Of a stretch of DNA of 64,000 nt, positions 52,881-64,000 are shown in pieces. The notes beneath the pieces were generated by a model. The model saw nothing but the letters and a program-made list of their open reading frames with translations, was not told where the DNA came from and did not search any database. Source of the DNA: Progne subis subis (lineage: Eukaryota; Chordata; Aves; Passeriformes; Hirundinidae); contig JAKJHU010000024.1 in assembly GCA_022316685.1 (NCBI GenBank), positions 5,216,501 through 5,280,500 on the forward strand. Direction: 5' to 3'. The stretch's first letter is position 1. Every line of letters starts with the position of its first letter. Made by a program: the position numbers and the translations under genes.

Positions 52881-53305
52881 GCCTAAACCAGTATGTCGAC
52901 TAAAATCAAAAGAATTATGCTATACAAAAATCCCTCACGAATATGTAATAAAAAATTCCAGTAAAATATTCAATATTAGTCTTATTAATCTGTTACCACA
53001 GAGATAACAGCAGAACAAATCTGTTCCGCTGCTGCTTTTTCACTTTTCTACTCCTTTTTTACAGTTGGAAATCACTTGGAAAATTCTAATGATTTCTAAT
53101 GATTTCTAATGATACTTCCAAGCATTTTCTCAGCACAAAACCTGCAAAAATGAGGCTGTTTCTTCTCATGCACCTGGTGGGAAGAATCTGAAGTTATTGC
53201 AACTGACCTTCACTGAAAACTAACCTTTTGGTTTTTTACTCTTCAGAAGCATTTTCAAAAGGTCTCTGCTGGAGACTGGGAGAAGTCCAAAAGTTGAATG
53301 ACATT

Positions 53306-53357
53306 AGACTAGACTAGACTAGACTAGACTAGACTAGAATAGAATAGAATAGAATAG
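53306..53357. repeat. Pentamer microsatellite (AGACT)n then (AGAAT)n at a CR1 3' end
   Basis: About six AGACT units pass into about four AGAAT units directly at the CR1 tail. Confidence 0.92.
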
Positions 53358-53765
53358 TTTCAGTTGGATGGGATCTAAAATTATTTGTCTAGTTCATGCC
53401 TGTCCAAATGCCTCTAAAACCCTTACACGCCTGGGGCTTTGACCACCTCCCTAGGAAAGCTGTTTACAGTGCGTGACCAACCTCTCAGTTAAGAAATGCT
53501 TCCTAATGTCCACTCTGAACCACCCCCAGAACAGCTTTGAACCATTCTCACACCTCCTATGCTGGACACCAGGGAGAAGACATCAGTACCACCTTCTCCA
53601 CTTCCCCTTCTCAGGAAGTTGTGGAGGTCAATGAGGTCACCCTTCACCCTCCTTTTCTCCAAACTAGACAAGCCCAAAATCCTCCAGTGCTCCTCTCAGG
53701 ACATTCTTTTCAGCCGTTTCACCAGCTTTGTTGCCCTCCTCTGGACACTTTCAAGGAGCTTAACA
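53358..53765 (-). mobile_element. CR1 LINE 3' fragment, reverse orientation
   Basis: It contains reverse-complement CR1 landmarks such as AGGTCAATGAGGTCACCCTT (starting TGG) and TTGCCCTCCTCTGGACACTT. The overlapping frames at 53489-53788 are shadows. Confidence 0.88.
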
Positions 53766-54926
53766 ATATGACAGACATTCCTATTTAACCAGGGAATTCT
53801 GAGAATCTGAGTCCATGGTTAATGGTTAATCTGTGAGTCTTTGGTTAATGAAAATCCTTTAACCAAAGACTGTTCACAAGAACCTTCTTCAATTCCTTAA
53901 TATTCATGCATTTAAAATGTATTTAAATTCAAAATGCTCACAGCATTTTAAGAACATTAGCTATTTTAAAGATTCAGTGCATTTAGCTAACTGTATTCTC
54001 TTTCAGTTAATTACCTTTAATTAATGAGTAATATTTTATTTACATTGTTCCATTATGAAATAGATTATTTCCTATCTGCTGCTATCCATCGGGGAAGAGA
54101 TCATAATCTTTATTCTCTTACTATACCACCAAACTTACCATTAATACCAATGTTATAAAAAGCAATGCAAAATCATGCTGCACACCACAAATGCAATAGC
54201 ATACCAGTAACACCATCAAATAAATTACACAGTAAAGGAATGACAAGTGCTCACACCAGAAACACATAACCAAAGAGATGGGATCTTGCAAATGCATAAT
54301 GCAAGACCTCCCTCAAAACCAGCTAGGAGATACTGAGAGGTAACCAGAGGGATCGGAACTATTTCTCCAGGCTACTTTGAGCAGCAGTGAGCACTCCATG
54401 AATATTTGATTTGACAGTCAGATAGATAAATGTCAGGCAATGAATTGCTGTAATCTCGGTAATATGGTTATAAAGAAGCATAGATAACACAAGCAATATG
54501 CTTTTGTTGGCTGTAGCACTAATAAAATACTACTGTAAATAAGCTGGTAAAGACTCAGACCATTAGTTTACAACATGAGAGTTGTAAACCTGCGTCCGTC
54601 TTACACAATGCTCTGCTTGCGGTTTATTTCAAAGGAACAGTATTCCCACTGAATCAAACATAGGAGATGATTCAGTATTAATTTACCCGTACTCCAAAAT
54701 GCCAGTTTAAAAAGTCTTTTTCAGATCTACACACTTGAAGGGACAGTTTTGAGATCGTAATTTAAATACCAATTGAACAAGTGGTAAACTCCCGGCTCTA
54801 GTGAAACCATGATTACGAAGTTTGCTATGTACTGAAACTCCTGTGCAGAACAACACTGCCCTGTGTGCACACAGGAATTCCCTCACGCTTGCAATGCCTT
54901 CAATGCAAATTCCCGTGGGAATATTA

Positions 54927-54958
<32 letters not shown>

Positions 54959-57900
54959 TTTTAGATCTCTGACTGTTGCCCATATGGAGTTAGCTGGTCT
55001 TTCTTTAAAATAATCAAATTAGATTTGTGATGATGACAGTGGGCCAATTCATTTTAGGAAGCAGCCAAGAAACATGGCAGAGAAGGCCAGAGTTCAGAAC
55101 ACTGAAAGGAAGGGAATACCTACTGGGCAGTGGGTGGAAACTTCAAAGGACACATGATGGACACAGGGGAAGCCAGCTACTCACATAAGCAAAAGACTGT
55201 CTTCTTAAATAAAGGACAGCAAACCCTGGCAGAGTTTCCAGTACTACTTTGTTTCTACTAAAAGTTGTTTAAAACAAATCAGAGTAAGCAGCTCGCTTCT
55301 CTCTTCCTCACTGACATCAGGACCTCCAACCACTTTTGTGACCCTCAACAGCTCTCTGCTTGCTCACTGCAACATCTGAGCCAAAGATTATTTTTAATCT
55401 GGCAGATTACTTTGCAACTGGAAATGTTAGAAAGCCTAAAAACCCTTCAGCTAATGCCAACATACATATATAAATAACATGGTAAAATAGATGGTGTTAT
55501 TTTCATCAGGGTCTGGTATCCTTATCAAACTGCTTTGATGTTTCCCATAGGCGATATATCCCTGAGTCTTGGCCTGTGCAGGAGAATTGGCAAACTCTTT
55601 GCTCAGACACCTCACATGTGCTGGACACAATGAATGCTGTAACAGTAGCCAGTCCAAAATGATTTCAGAGAAAATCTACATAACAAAGCTCTTACAGATA
55701 TGAAGAGCTGAGTTTATAATAATCTAAATCTTTTGTTGCGTAGTCCAAACTGACTCTGTGGGACAGTAAAAGACATCCTTGACTCCTCTTAAGTGACAGG
55801 TGCCTTCCCAAGCTCTCCCAGTACTTTTCTTTATTTCTTCCTTGCTTGAACAGGGAAGGTCAAGAATAATCCCTACAAATGACAGAAATAAAATTTGTTC
55901 TCCTGACATCTATTTTGACTATTTGGGAAATTTCTGTAATATCCCACATTTCATCTCCAAATGAAAGTAGCTTTCTCAGTGTGCAGTATTAGTGTGATAA
56001 GAGGATGTTATCAGTTGCATACTTTCTGTGTATAACTTCAGAGTACTCAACTGAATTAACTTTTAAAAACATTCTAGTCTAAATTTAGTGCTAAGTATTC
56101 TTAACAGCTATGTGCATTGTATCATAAGGATTAAATGAAAAGACAGATTTATTTAGTCTTCTTTCAGAACCAGCATGTTTCTGCTGTATACTAGCATGTC
56201 AATATTTACATCCTGTTTCCAAGGACTTAAAGTATTGCCACATTTTTTACTTATAAAGGCACATTTTGCTTCTTATGCTCACTGAATAGATTCCCTTCTT
56301 AAAAATACACCAACATATCGTGCAACAATATTACATATTGCTCTAGCTACCAATATAGTGCTATTCTTCAGAAAAATACTATTACATAAATAAAATACGT
56401 TGAAAAAGCCAACTAAAATTTACATTGTGTATTTTACACCCCCAAGGAAATAAGCTAAATGTCTTCCTGATAATTCATCAAACCACTTTTTTTTAGGAAA
56501 AAAAAGATATGAAAATTTTCCATTCCTTCATATGAAAATATTTCAACTTCTTGTTGTCTTTAACGTCTTGTCTTTGCTCATGTTAGCACTTTCCAGGTCT
56601 GATTTAAACCCTGCCAACATCAGTGAAATAAATAAATAACTCTATATACACCCCTGGAAGTCCTAGATATATGATGTCACTGGAAGCCTAACATGAGAAT
56701 GAGTGAGGAAAAAAAATGGTTTGACTTGACTTTACATAAGAGTAGAAAGGGAATGATCAAATGGATTACTTCTACCAAGCCTTTTGTGTCCCAGTAGAGA
56801 TGGGGGTGAACAAGGCTGTGCAGAGCTGATGGGTGCCACGCACTCTACGTGCTGCTCAGGAGAAACACCTGACATGAACAGCACATACAAGAACAATGAC
56901 ATATGAACATTGCATCACCTTATCTCACGCATTGTGCAAGCTAACAAGTGGTATTGTCCCTATGTGCTTTTAAGGTGAGTGCCTGGGTGTGGTTGCAAAC
57001 ATATGCAATACTTCATATAAGCCACAGTGACTACCATTTGTTAGTGATTTAGCAGACATTATATTCAGATTTAAGTAAACCTAAACACCTGTTAACTGAA
57101 TGGAAGAAAGGATAGTACAGCGATCCTGCTACCAAGAAATGCAGTCCACAAGAAAACTGGAGCCTTAATATTAACAATGAAAATTCACTGTTTTCCCAGT
57201 CATGGAGAAGATAAATTATCTCTCTTACATGCATCACCTACTGGTATTACTGAAAAATTCTCTTTGACTGTAATTTGTATTTATAAATCCAGAATACTTC
57301 AAGTACCATTGAAATATGTTTACAGGCTATTTCTAAATCCCTGAGGCCTAGAGAATTCTCCTGCACAGTGGGATTAAGGCAGAACACATCTATGCATGTA
57401 GGGTCCACTTGTGAGTGAGCAGCTGGGATTCAGACATGTAAGTTCAGGTTTAGAGCTTCTGCCAATCCAACAGTACTGGGTCAAAACCAGCACAGATATA
57501 GGTTACAAAATCGGATTGTGTAAACTCCCTTTGCCGATATATGCCCAATCATTGAAAAATTTTGGCTGCTTATGCTAACTGAATTTTGGCTAATTTGGGG
57601 AACACATAATTGAATGTCTGTAACAGATAGCCATGAGACCTGCACCACTCTGTGATCAAAAAAGGCATGGGTCTGTTATTAATAAACACAGACCTGCAGC
57701 TTCTAAGAGTTTCTTTCAATCTCTCAGGCCAAGAGGGAGATGTCCTTACTAGTGGACGTTCCTCTGGAATTCAAAATCAACTTTAAACACTCGCTATTCA
57801 CTCCTTCAAAAGTGTGACTAAAGGAAGAAGACTACTTATCTTTGTGTTGATCTATACAGGTTGTTCCTAGGTAAGAGAATGTGGCTGTAGATTTGGGGAG

Positions 57901-58249
57901 TCCCAGGTTCATCATTTACAGAAGCCAAAAAGTCATCCTAGAAAAAGGAATGCTTTTTATGGGAAGAAGGGCTGTCCAATTTTGCCTAACTACATGTGCA
58001 CAACTACTGGAGAGCAGAAAGGAAGCAGAGCAAAGAGGGAAGGTATGAAAGGCTCATGTGGTTTCCAATAATATCTGATTCCTGAGACATAGCCAGTTAA
58101 TAATATATCTTCCAGGATATGATCAACAAGGCATTTGATATTGTACAGGTTTCCAGCAACAAATGAAACACTTCCACTGCATTTTTCCTGTTTGTCTCTG
58201 AACACGCCTTGCAAACAGTAATGAAGTAATCCCCACTGCACCCTGTGAG

Positions 58250-58365
58250 GCAGGGAAGTATTACTGTTTATACCCAGTCCTGCAGATGAGGAAACCGAGT
58301 CACGGAGGGATTAAGTGACTTGGCCAAGGTCATATAGAAAGTCTGCTGCCACTCATGGTATGTGT
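58250..58365 (-). mobile_element. MIR-type SINE relic, reverse orientation
   Basis: It contains GATGAGGAAACCGAGTCACG, GATTAAGTGACTTGGCCAAG and GTCATATAG, matching the MIR core in reverse complement. Confidence 0.7.
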
Positions 58366-59574
58366 CAGACCTTGTCAGCACTCAGTGACACTCCCTGAAA
58401 AGTTCACTCAACCCCTTTCTCTGCATAGGCCAGCATCTTTAAGGTTTAGTAAGTATCATCTTCCACCCTAACCTTGGCTGGAAGAAGAAACTTCATCAGT
58501 CCAGGTCAGAGTAAGGCTGAGCAAGATCCCCGGCTTTCTTACTTTTTGATTAGGACTCTTGATTATCTGCAGGATTCTACTTTATTTTCACCTCTGCCAT
58601 AAATTCCTCCTATGGGATTCTTCTAATTTAAACCTAAGCAGGGGGGCAGGATAATATCCATACAATAAATACATGTAGTAATTAGTTTCAGAGATTCATA
58701 TGTATTTCTATCAGGACACAAACTTTCCCATTTCTACTCCTGCATTTAAAACCCTCCACCATCCTTTCCTATACAACATTAATCAGCTCAAAGTTTCATA
58801 AATTCATGCCATACAATGTGGATATATCTATAAATATATACACACAAGCACATATGGATGGCATAATACCTCCTGTAGAGACATTGTTACACTATAGATG
58901 GGAACATCTGAGTGTATATAGTAAAAACTAGCAAGAATAATATATAAAAAAAAATTATAATGCACATCCTAACGTATTTCACTTTTACAGTAACTTTCCA
59001 AACAAAATCTCTGATGTATTTTATGTGTAAGCACTAATGTGATAAATAGCACATCTTATTTCCTTGTATTTGTGTATCAGAACAGTTAGTGGACTTAATG
59101 GAGATTTCTTGAGGTGTGAGAACTTGAATGAACCTCATGTGTGACCCATACAGTGAACACTGCTTTTTGCTCAGTTTAAACAGAAATACTGAGATTCAGC
59201 CATGGCCAAATCAAAAAGCCCAGTGATGATTCAGCACATTTAAGGCATGATAGCAAATTAATCAAAAGCATTTCTTCTATGCTGCTCACCAGGTTTCTGG
59301 TGCTATATCAAACTGCTGAGGTCCTCCTTCCCCTCTCTCACCTTCCTCAAACTGAGATCTAGGATTCTTGCATTCTAGTGTGTTTCTACTTAAAAGCAAT
59401 CCTTTGCCAATACTAGCGCAGTTTTTACATTTTATTGCTAGAAAAGTAGGAGGGCTGCTCTTGGTACTTTTTTCTTACTTATTCAAGAATTAAGCTTTTC
59501 AGTTCATTCACTTGTAGTGCTGTTCCAAAACCAGGAGTGCCTTTTATTTGAGGAAAAAAGGAATAATTTTGAAA

Positions 59575-59770
59575 ATGCAAAAATAGGCATGAGAGCTGGA
59601 GGAGCTGCCATCTCTTCTTTCCTCTGTCACAAATTTCCTGTATGACTCTTAACAAGTCATTAATTTCTATATGCCTCATCTAGAAAATGAGTTAATGACA
59701 TTTAACTATTTCATTGGGAGGCTTAATGCTTGTGAAATTTGCTGAGCTTCTTGGAAGGAAAGAAGCTGCT
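59575..59770 (+). mobile_element. MIR-type SINE relic
   Basis: The order TGTATGACTCTTAACAAGTC, ATATGCCTCATCTAGAAAAT, GCTTAATGCTTGTGAAAT follows the MIR consensus from the tRNA-like part into the core. Confidence 0.6.
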
Positions 59771-62700
59771 GTCAGAGTAAATAGTAATAGCATGATTATG
59801 TTTGGTGGGAAGGTTATAGGAGAGTCACTTTGTAACAATATCACAATTCTGCATTACACAGACAAGACTGGCCAAGCAAATGAGTCACTTAGTGAGGAAT
59901 TTGTGTTTTCCTTCGTTTGTGGTATCTGTGCATACTGTCTGGATCCCAAGATCAAGATGAATTGTTAATGCTCTGTAAGTCTGTGGAAAGAGATACTGTC
60001 TTTAGAAAATGAAATATCCTTTCTCTATTGTTAGAATCTAACTGCAAACACCAGCCTACAAAAGATTTAGAAAAAATGCCTCTGGGTTTTGAAATCTGCA
60101 GTGGATTAGTACAACCCACCATGTGACAGGTCATAGACAGTAGCACATATATGGAATCTTTATTGATTTTCCCTCTGATATTCTAGAAAGCAAAGGGACT
60201 TGAACTAGTGAATCTGGCATCCACATACTCTGAGATGGGAATGCATCTGTGGAGTCTGAACACATTTGTGAATAAATATTCATATAGTCAGTGGAAATCA
60301 CAGCAGCTTAGGATCTCTAAAAACCCCACATAACCTTCTTGGAACACCCCTGTAGATGTAGGTATCTAATGTTAGATACACACACTCAGCAGTTCTTATT
60401 TTTTAAAGCTTCACCTCTCTCTGGTGTCCCATCATCTTTTTTCTTCTCATCTCTATTTCCTGGGATTTGGATTTTTTAGGTTTATAGTCCTTTAACTGAG
60501 AAGATGATGGGATCTCAAATATGCTTCTAAATTGCTTTTGGCCATGAAAAATGTGATGACTATCTCCTTCAACCTCAAACAATTCATGCTGACAAAATGA
60601 TTGGTAGTATACTTTTGGGCAACAACTTGAAACTAATGCTTCTGCTTCCACCATAGTAACCCTCATTTCATTTGTGATAAGGGATAATAATACTGGTCAC
60701 CTAAATTCCCTGTGTGGTTTTAATGTTGGTAAAACATCGATGACCATGTGTTGTTTCCCCCTTCAAATTAAAATGTTGCCTGAAGGAAATATATCTGTTT
60801 ATATCCACTGTTTGTAAATAGCCAATACCCCACAAATGGAAAATCTTGTTATCCACAGCAGTGCCTTGAGTGCAGGAAATAACAACCCATCTTTTTACTT
60901 GAAAAGGAAACTTAATCAAGCATTCCCTTTCACCAAATACGTTACTAAATACAAAGGAAGAACAGCAGCATTATACAATTGAGAACATAGTATGTGAGAG
61001 ACAGAGAAAGCTATTCTTCTATCATTGTCTACAGAAGACATTCTCAAAGGTGAAGCACAGCATTCACAGGATTATAGGTATGTATTACAATCATAGCAGA
61101 AATAAAGTCTTCCAATCACAGAGGCACTACAAACTGTAGCACTGGTCCATTCAATTCAGAATGCTTTAGAAATCTAACTGAATTTTCTCTAGGGAACATT
61201 ATCTGTGTGCAGGAGAGCCACAGTTCAGAAAAAAATATGAGATCTTGGAACAATTGTGACTTTCACATATTCAGCCAAGCACTGGGCAACTAGCTAGATA
61301 AACAGCATTTAGGATTTCAGCATGCTATTTTGCAATGGTGTACTGAAATCTGCCACAGCAACACAGACAAATAAGGATCCTCTCATACCTGTCACATTTC
61401 ATGGTGCCATATCTTAAAGATCAGGACATTCCACAACATCTCAGTGGTGCCTATTGAACTATTGTATCACTGGAAAGTAAATTCTGAGTAGGGCTGAAAG
61501 GTGTAATTTAAATAGATTTGTAGCTCATTGTACTTTTCAGTTCTATGACCAAATGAGTTGATTCACATCAATACAAGCAAAACAGAAGGCTAATTATAAT
61601 ATATATGTGTCCAGAGCTCTTACAGTGAGCAAATTAAGATATTCATTCTGCAACTAGAATATTAGGAAACATACATGATCTAATTAGTCAAAATTCCTAA
61701 AGGAAGAAAAAATTACCATAGCAAATTTCAAAAACGCAATCATAAATGAGTTGAAATAGGAATGTGTAGCACATATCGAAAGTGAATGTTTCTGTTTGAT
61801 AGTGTCTGAATAATGCTATCTCTGTTAGTATCAGTACTTTAAATCAATGACAAATTATGAACATGTTGAGATTAGAAATTAGACACAGGAATACCTGAAC
61901 AGACTGCTCCACTTCTCTTACAGTTTCCCACTTTGTTCTGTACTCAGTAAACCCTTTGCAACAAGAATAATCTCAATACATATTTCTACTAAGGTGCTCA
62001 ATTCAGACTCTTGCATGACATATGATGGAAGATATGCTACAGGAGACAGCATTAAAACTTGGAAAACTTTCAGGTTAATTTACTCTTAATTTTAAAACAA
62101 GAAGATTCACCTGTTTTGCAGATAGCCGGAAAACAGAAGACCTGGGGCAAGACTATCCTACATCTAAAACTGATCGTCCACTAAAGCTGTGACTTCTAGC
62201 ATGTGTTTATACTCCAGAATCTCTAGTTTTAAAATTACAGCAGGGCATCTAAGTTCCAAATATTTGCTTTCAGCAAAAGAAATGCAGTAACTACTCTGTC
62301 TAAGCTGATCTCACTGACACGTCTGGACAGGTCTACACTTGCTCAGAATGCCACAGAGATTTATGCTGAGAATGAGTCCTACTTTTAACTGAGAAGGCAG
62401 TGTCTGCCAGCAGGACGTAACACTCAGTGGAGAAAAATGTGAGCTTGGCATGAGTAAGGTAGGCATTAGAAGATTGTACAGCTGGGAGTGGATGAACTGG
62501 AATGGGCAAGGTCGAGAGTATTAAAATTTGGCCTATTTCTTCTAATGAAATGCTCACAGAAGGATTGTACAGGGGAAAGCTACCATACAGTTGATATATT
62601 AAAAATTGCAGAAGTAAACCACTCTTTAAAAAAAGTGTTAGGAAGAATGTGTATGTAAATTTCATGCAAATTAGGGATTTTTAAAAATCAAAGCAAATGG

Positions 62701-64000
62701 GGGGAGGCATTTAAAACATCGAAGGAAGAAGTTACAGTTTACTTATTTTCTCTCTGAATCTTGCCCTTGAAATCTGTTTGGTTAGATAAATGAAGAAAGA
62801 TATAAGACTGTGTATGGAGCCCAACCACTCATTCTCAAACTCCCCAGGTGATTATCTTTCCATCTCATTCCAGCTGAGTGAAATTATAAAGGACATACCA
62901 TACCATGCAGCTACAGAAACTGCCATACCGAGACTGCAGAGCTCTTAAATTGGACAAACTCTTGCGCCTTGCTGAGAAGGCAGAAGGATATAAATACTGA
63001 AATGAGAAAAGTAAAAGTGGAGACAAGGAGCCAGAAAAGTCAAGTATTTGACTAGACTGGTCTGAGTTCCCAAAGTAAGAGTTGCAAATAGGCAATTTCC
63101 ACCTTAACATTGTCAAAGCTTCAGGTCTGAGTGACCCTAATGCCACTCTAAAGGACTGAGAATACTACTACTAGACATTACCTTCATATGCAGCTCTTTC
63201 CTGGTCAGCTTTTGGTAAAAGAATTAGAAGTTTTTGAAAGTCATAAGCTTTCTATTTTCTCCCCACATAAATCCCCATGCAAAGTTACAAGAACAAGGCA
63301 GAGATGACCAACAAAATTATCATTTGCCTTGCTAGCCTCTGAATTAAATTTGCCCTTTTTTCCTATCTCAATATTAAATGTTTAATGGTCAACAAGAGGA
63401 AGTTTATTATTTCAGAGCATAAAAATTACCTTCCATTATAATTAATCTTGTAATATATGGTGTTAGTAAGTACAGAGTAGAGAAATTCACTCTTTATTAT
63501 TCATATCTATAATAAACCTCAAATTGTAATGTCTAGGTGTTTAGCTGCAAGGTACCTGAAGTTATATACATTTATAATTTGTATTCCAGAAAAGTTTAAG
63601 TGATGTTTAATTGTAGAGGGCCACTTTGTTGGAAGGGTTCAACAGAAAGTTCAAAGTTCCACACTGACCCAGAGCCCTAGGGAAGTGGGACGGCCCTTAA
63701 TTTATTATGAATTAATATTTTCACTAGTGGAGACACATCACAAACTTTTCTGGCCTCTTGGTTAGTGGTAACCTGGATTCCAATTCCCTCATTGGGGAAA
63801 CACAAGCTAGTTGGATATATGTGTCTCAGTGTGCTCTGGCAGCTGAATGCAGATGATGTGGAGATGAGAAAAAATAACACAAATTCTGGGCAAATTAATT
63901 TTGAGACATCCAACTGATAGCTTTTTGCTCCTCCCCCAAAAGGAAAATATTTTCAGTATTTTAAGTACTGAGAACAGGGATTATTATTCTTCCACTCCCC

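Larger units (their letters stand above)
53790..64000. other. Intergenic DNA, no supportable gene
   Basis: AT-rich, with the two MIR-type relics and a poly(T) run as the only recognisable items. The longest frame (minus strand, 62333-62665, 110 codons) has no splice, codon-use or motif support. Confidence 0.5.

Noticed and set aside
52382..52881. 138-codon and overlapping frames
   Set aside because: Several frames are open at once in a GC-rich patch, with no recognisable domain.
62333..62665. 110-codon minus-strand frame with hydrophobic start
   Set aside because: No family resemblance, no splice context, and length within chance expectation for 64 kb.

Overview
The window looks like nuclear DNA of a bird, or less likely another sauropsid. 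It is AT-rich and intron-dominated, it carries four CR1-type LINE 3' fragments, and interspersed repeats are otherwise sparse. No prokaryotic, organellar or viral gene organisation is visible.

One gene fills most of the window and runs on the minus strand, from an ATG at 49864 to a TGA at 4209. I reconstruct 73 coding exons by reading splice sites and phase by eye. Exons 1-4 (49864 to 46090) give a signal peptide and one Reeler domain, about 178 residues. Then come 68 consecutive micro-exons of 18-48 bp (45349 to 5415). Every one is a multiple of three and flanked by phase-0 introns, and together they add about 850 residues of Gly/Ser/Tyr/Gln-rich repeat with units such as GGSQYGGQ, GGSSYGQ and GGPFFYPGGSYGQ. 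The last coding exon (4319-4209) adds a 36-residue non-repetitive tail with two cysteines. The inferred protein is about 1,064 residues and secreted, and the CDS of about 3.2 kb is spread over 45.7 kb. ORF finders miss it because no exon is longer than 196 bp.

The array shows how it grew. There is a nearly identical 1.03-kb duplication (33606-34635 and 35833-36862), a nested 0.7-kb duplication (21003-21696 and 21961-22687) made of exon pairs, older block homology (about 10.2-11.0 kb with 16.3-17.1 kb, and about 13.6-13.9 kb with 18.7-18.9 kb), and apparent dead exons. Because all exons are symmetric 0-0, any such duplication or loss keeps the frame.

Right of the gene (49.9-64 kb) I see no supportable coding gene. 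There is a GC-rich patch at 52.5-52.9 kb with paired CCAAT motifs, a CR1 copy with a pentamer microsatellite, two probable MIR-type SINE relics and otherwise featureless AT-rich DNA. Left of the gene (1-4.2 kb) are its 3' UTR, a strong CpG island at about 3.09-3.56 kb that is probably the promoter of a neighbouring gene, and a 70-bp tandem duplication with octamer and TATA-like motifs.

All exon calls rest on manual inspection. No alignment, transcript or database search was run.
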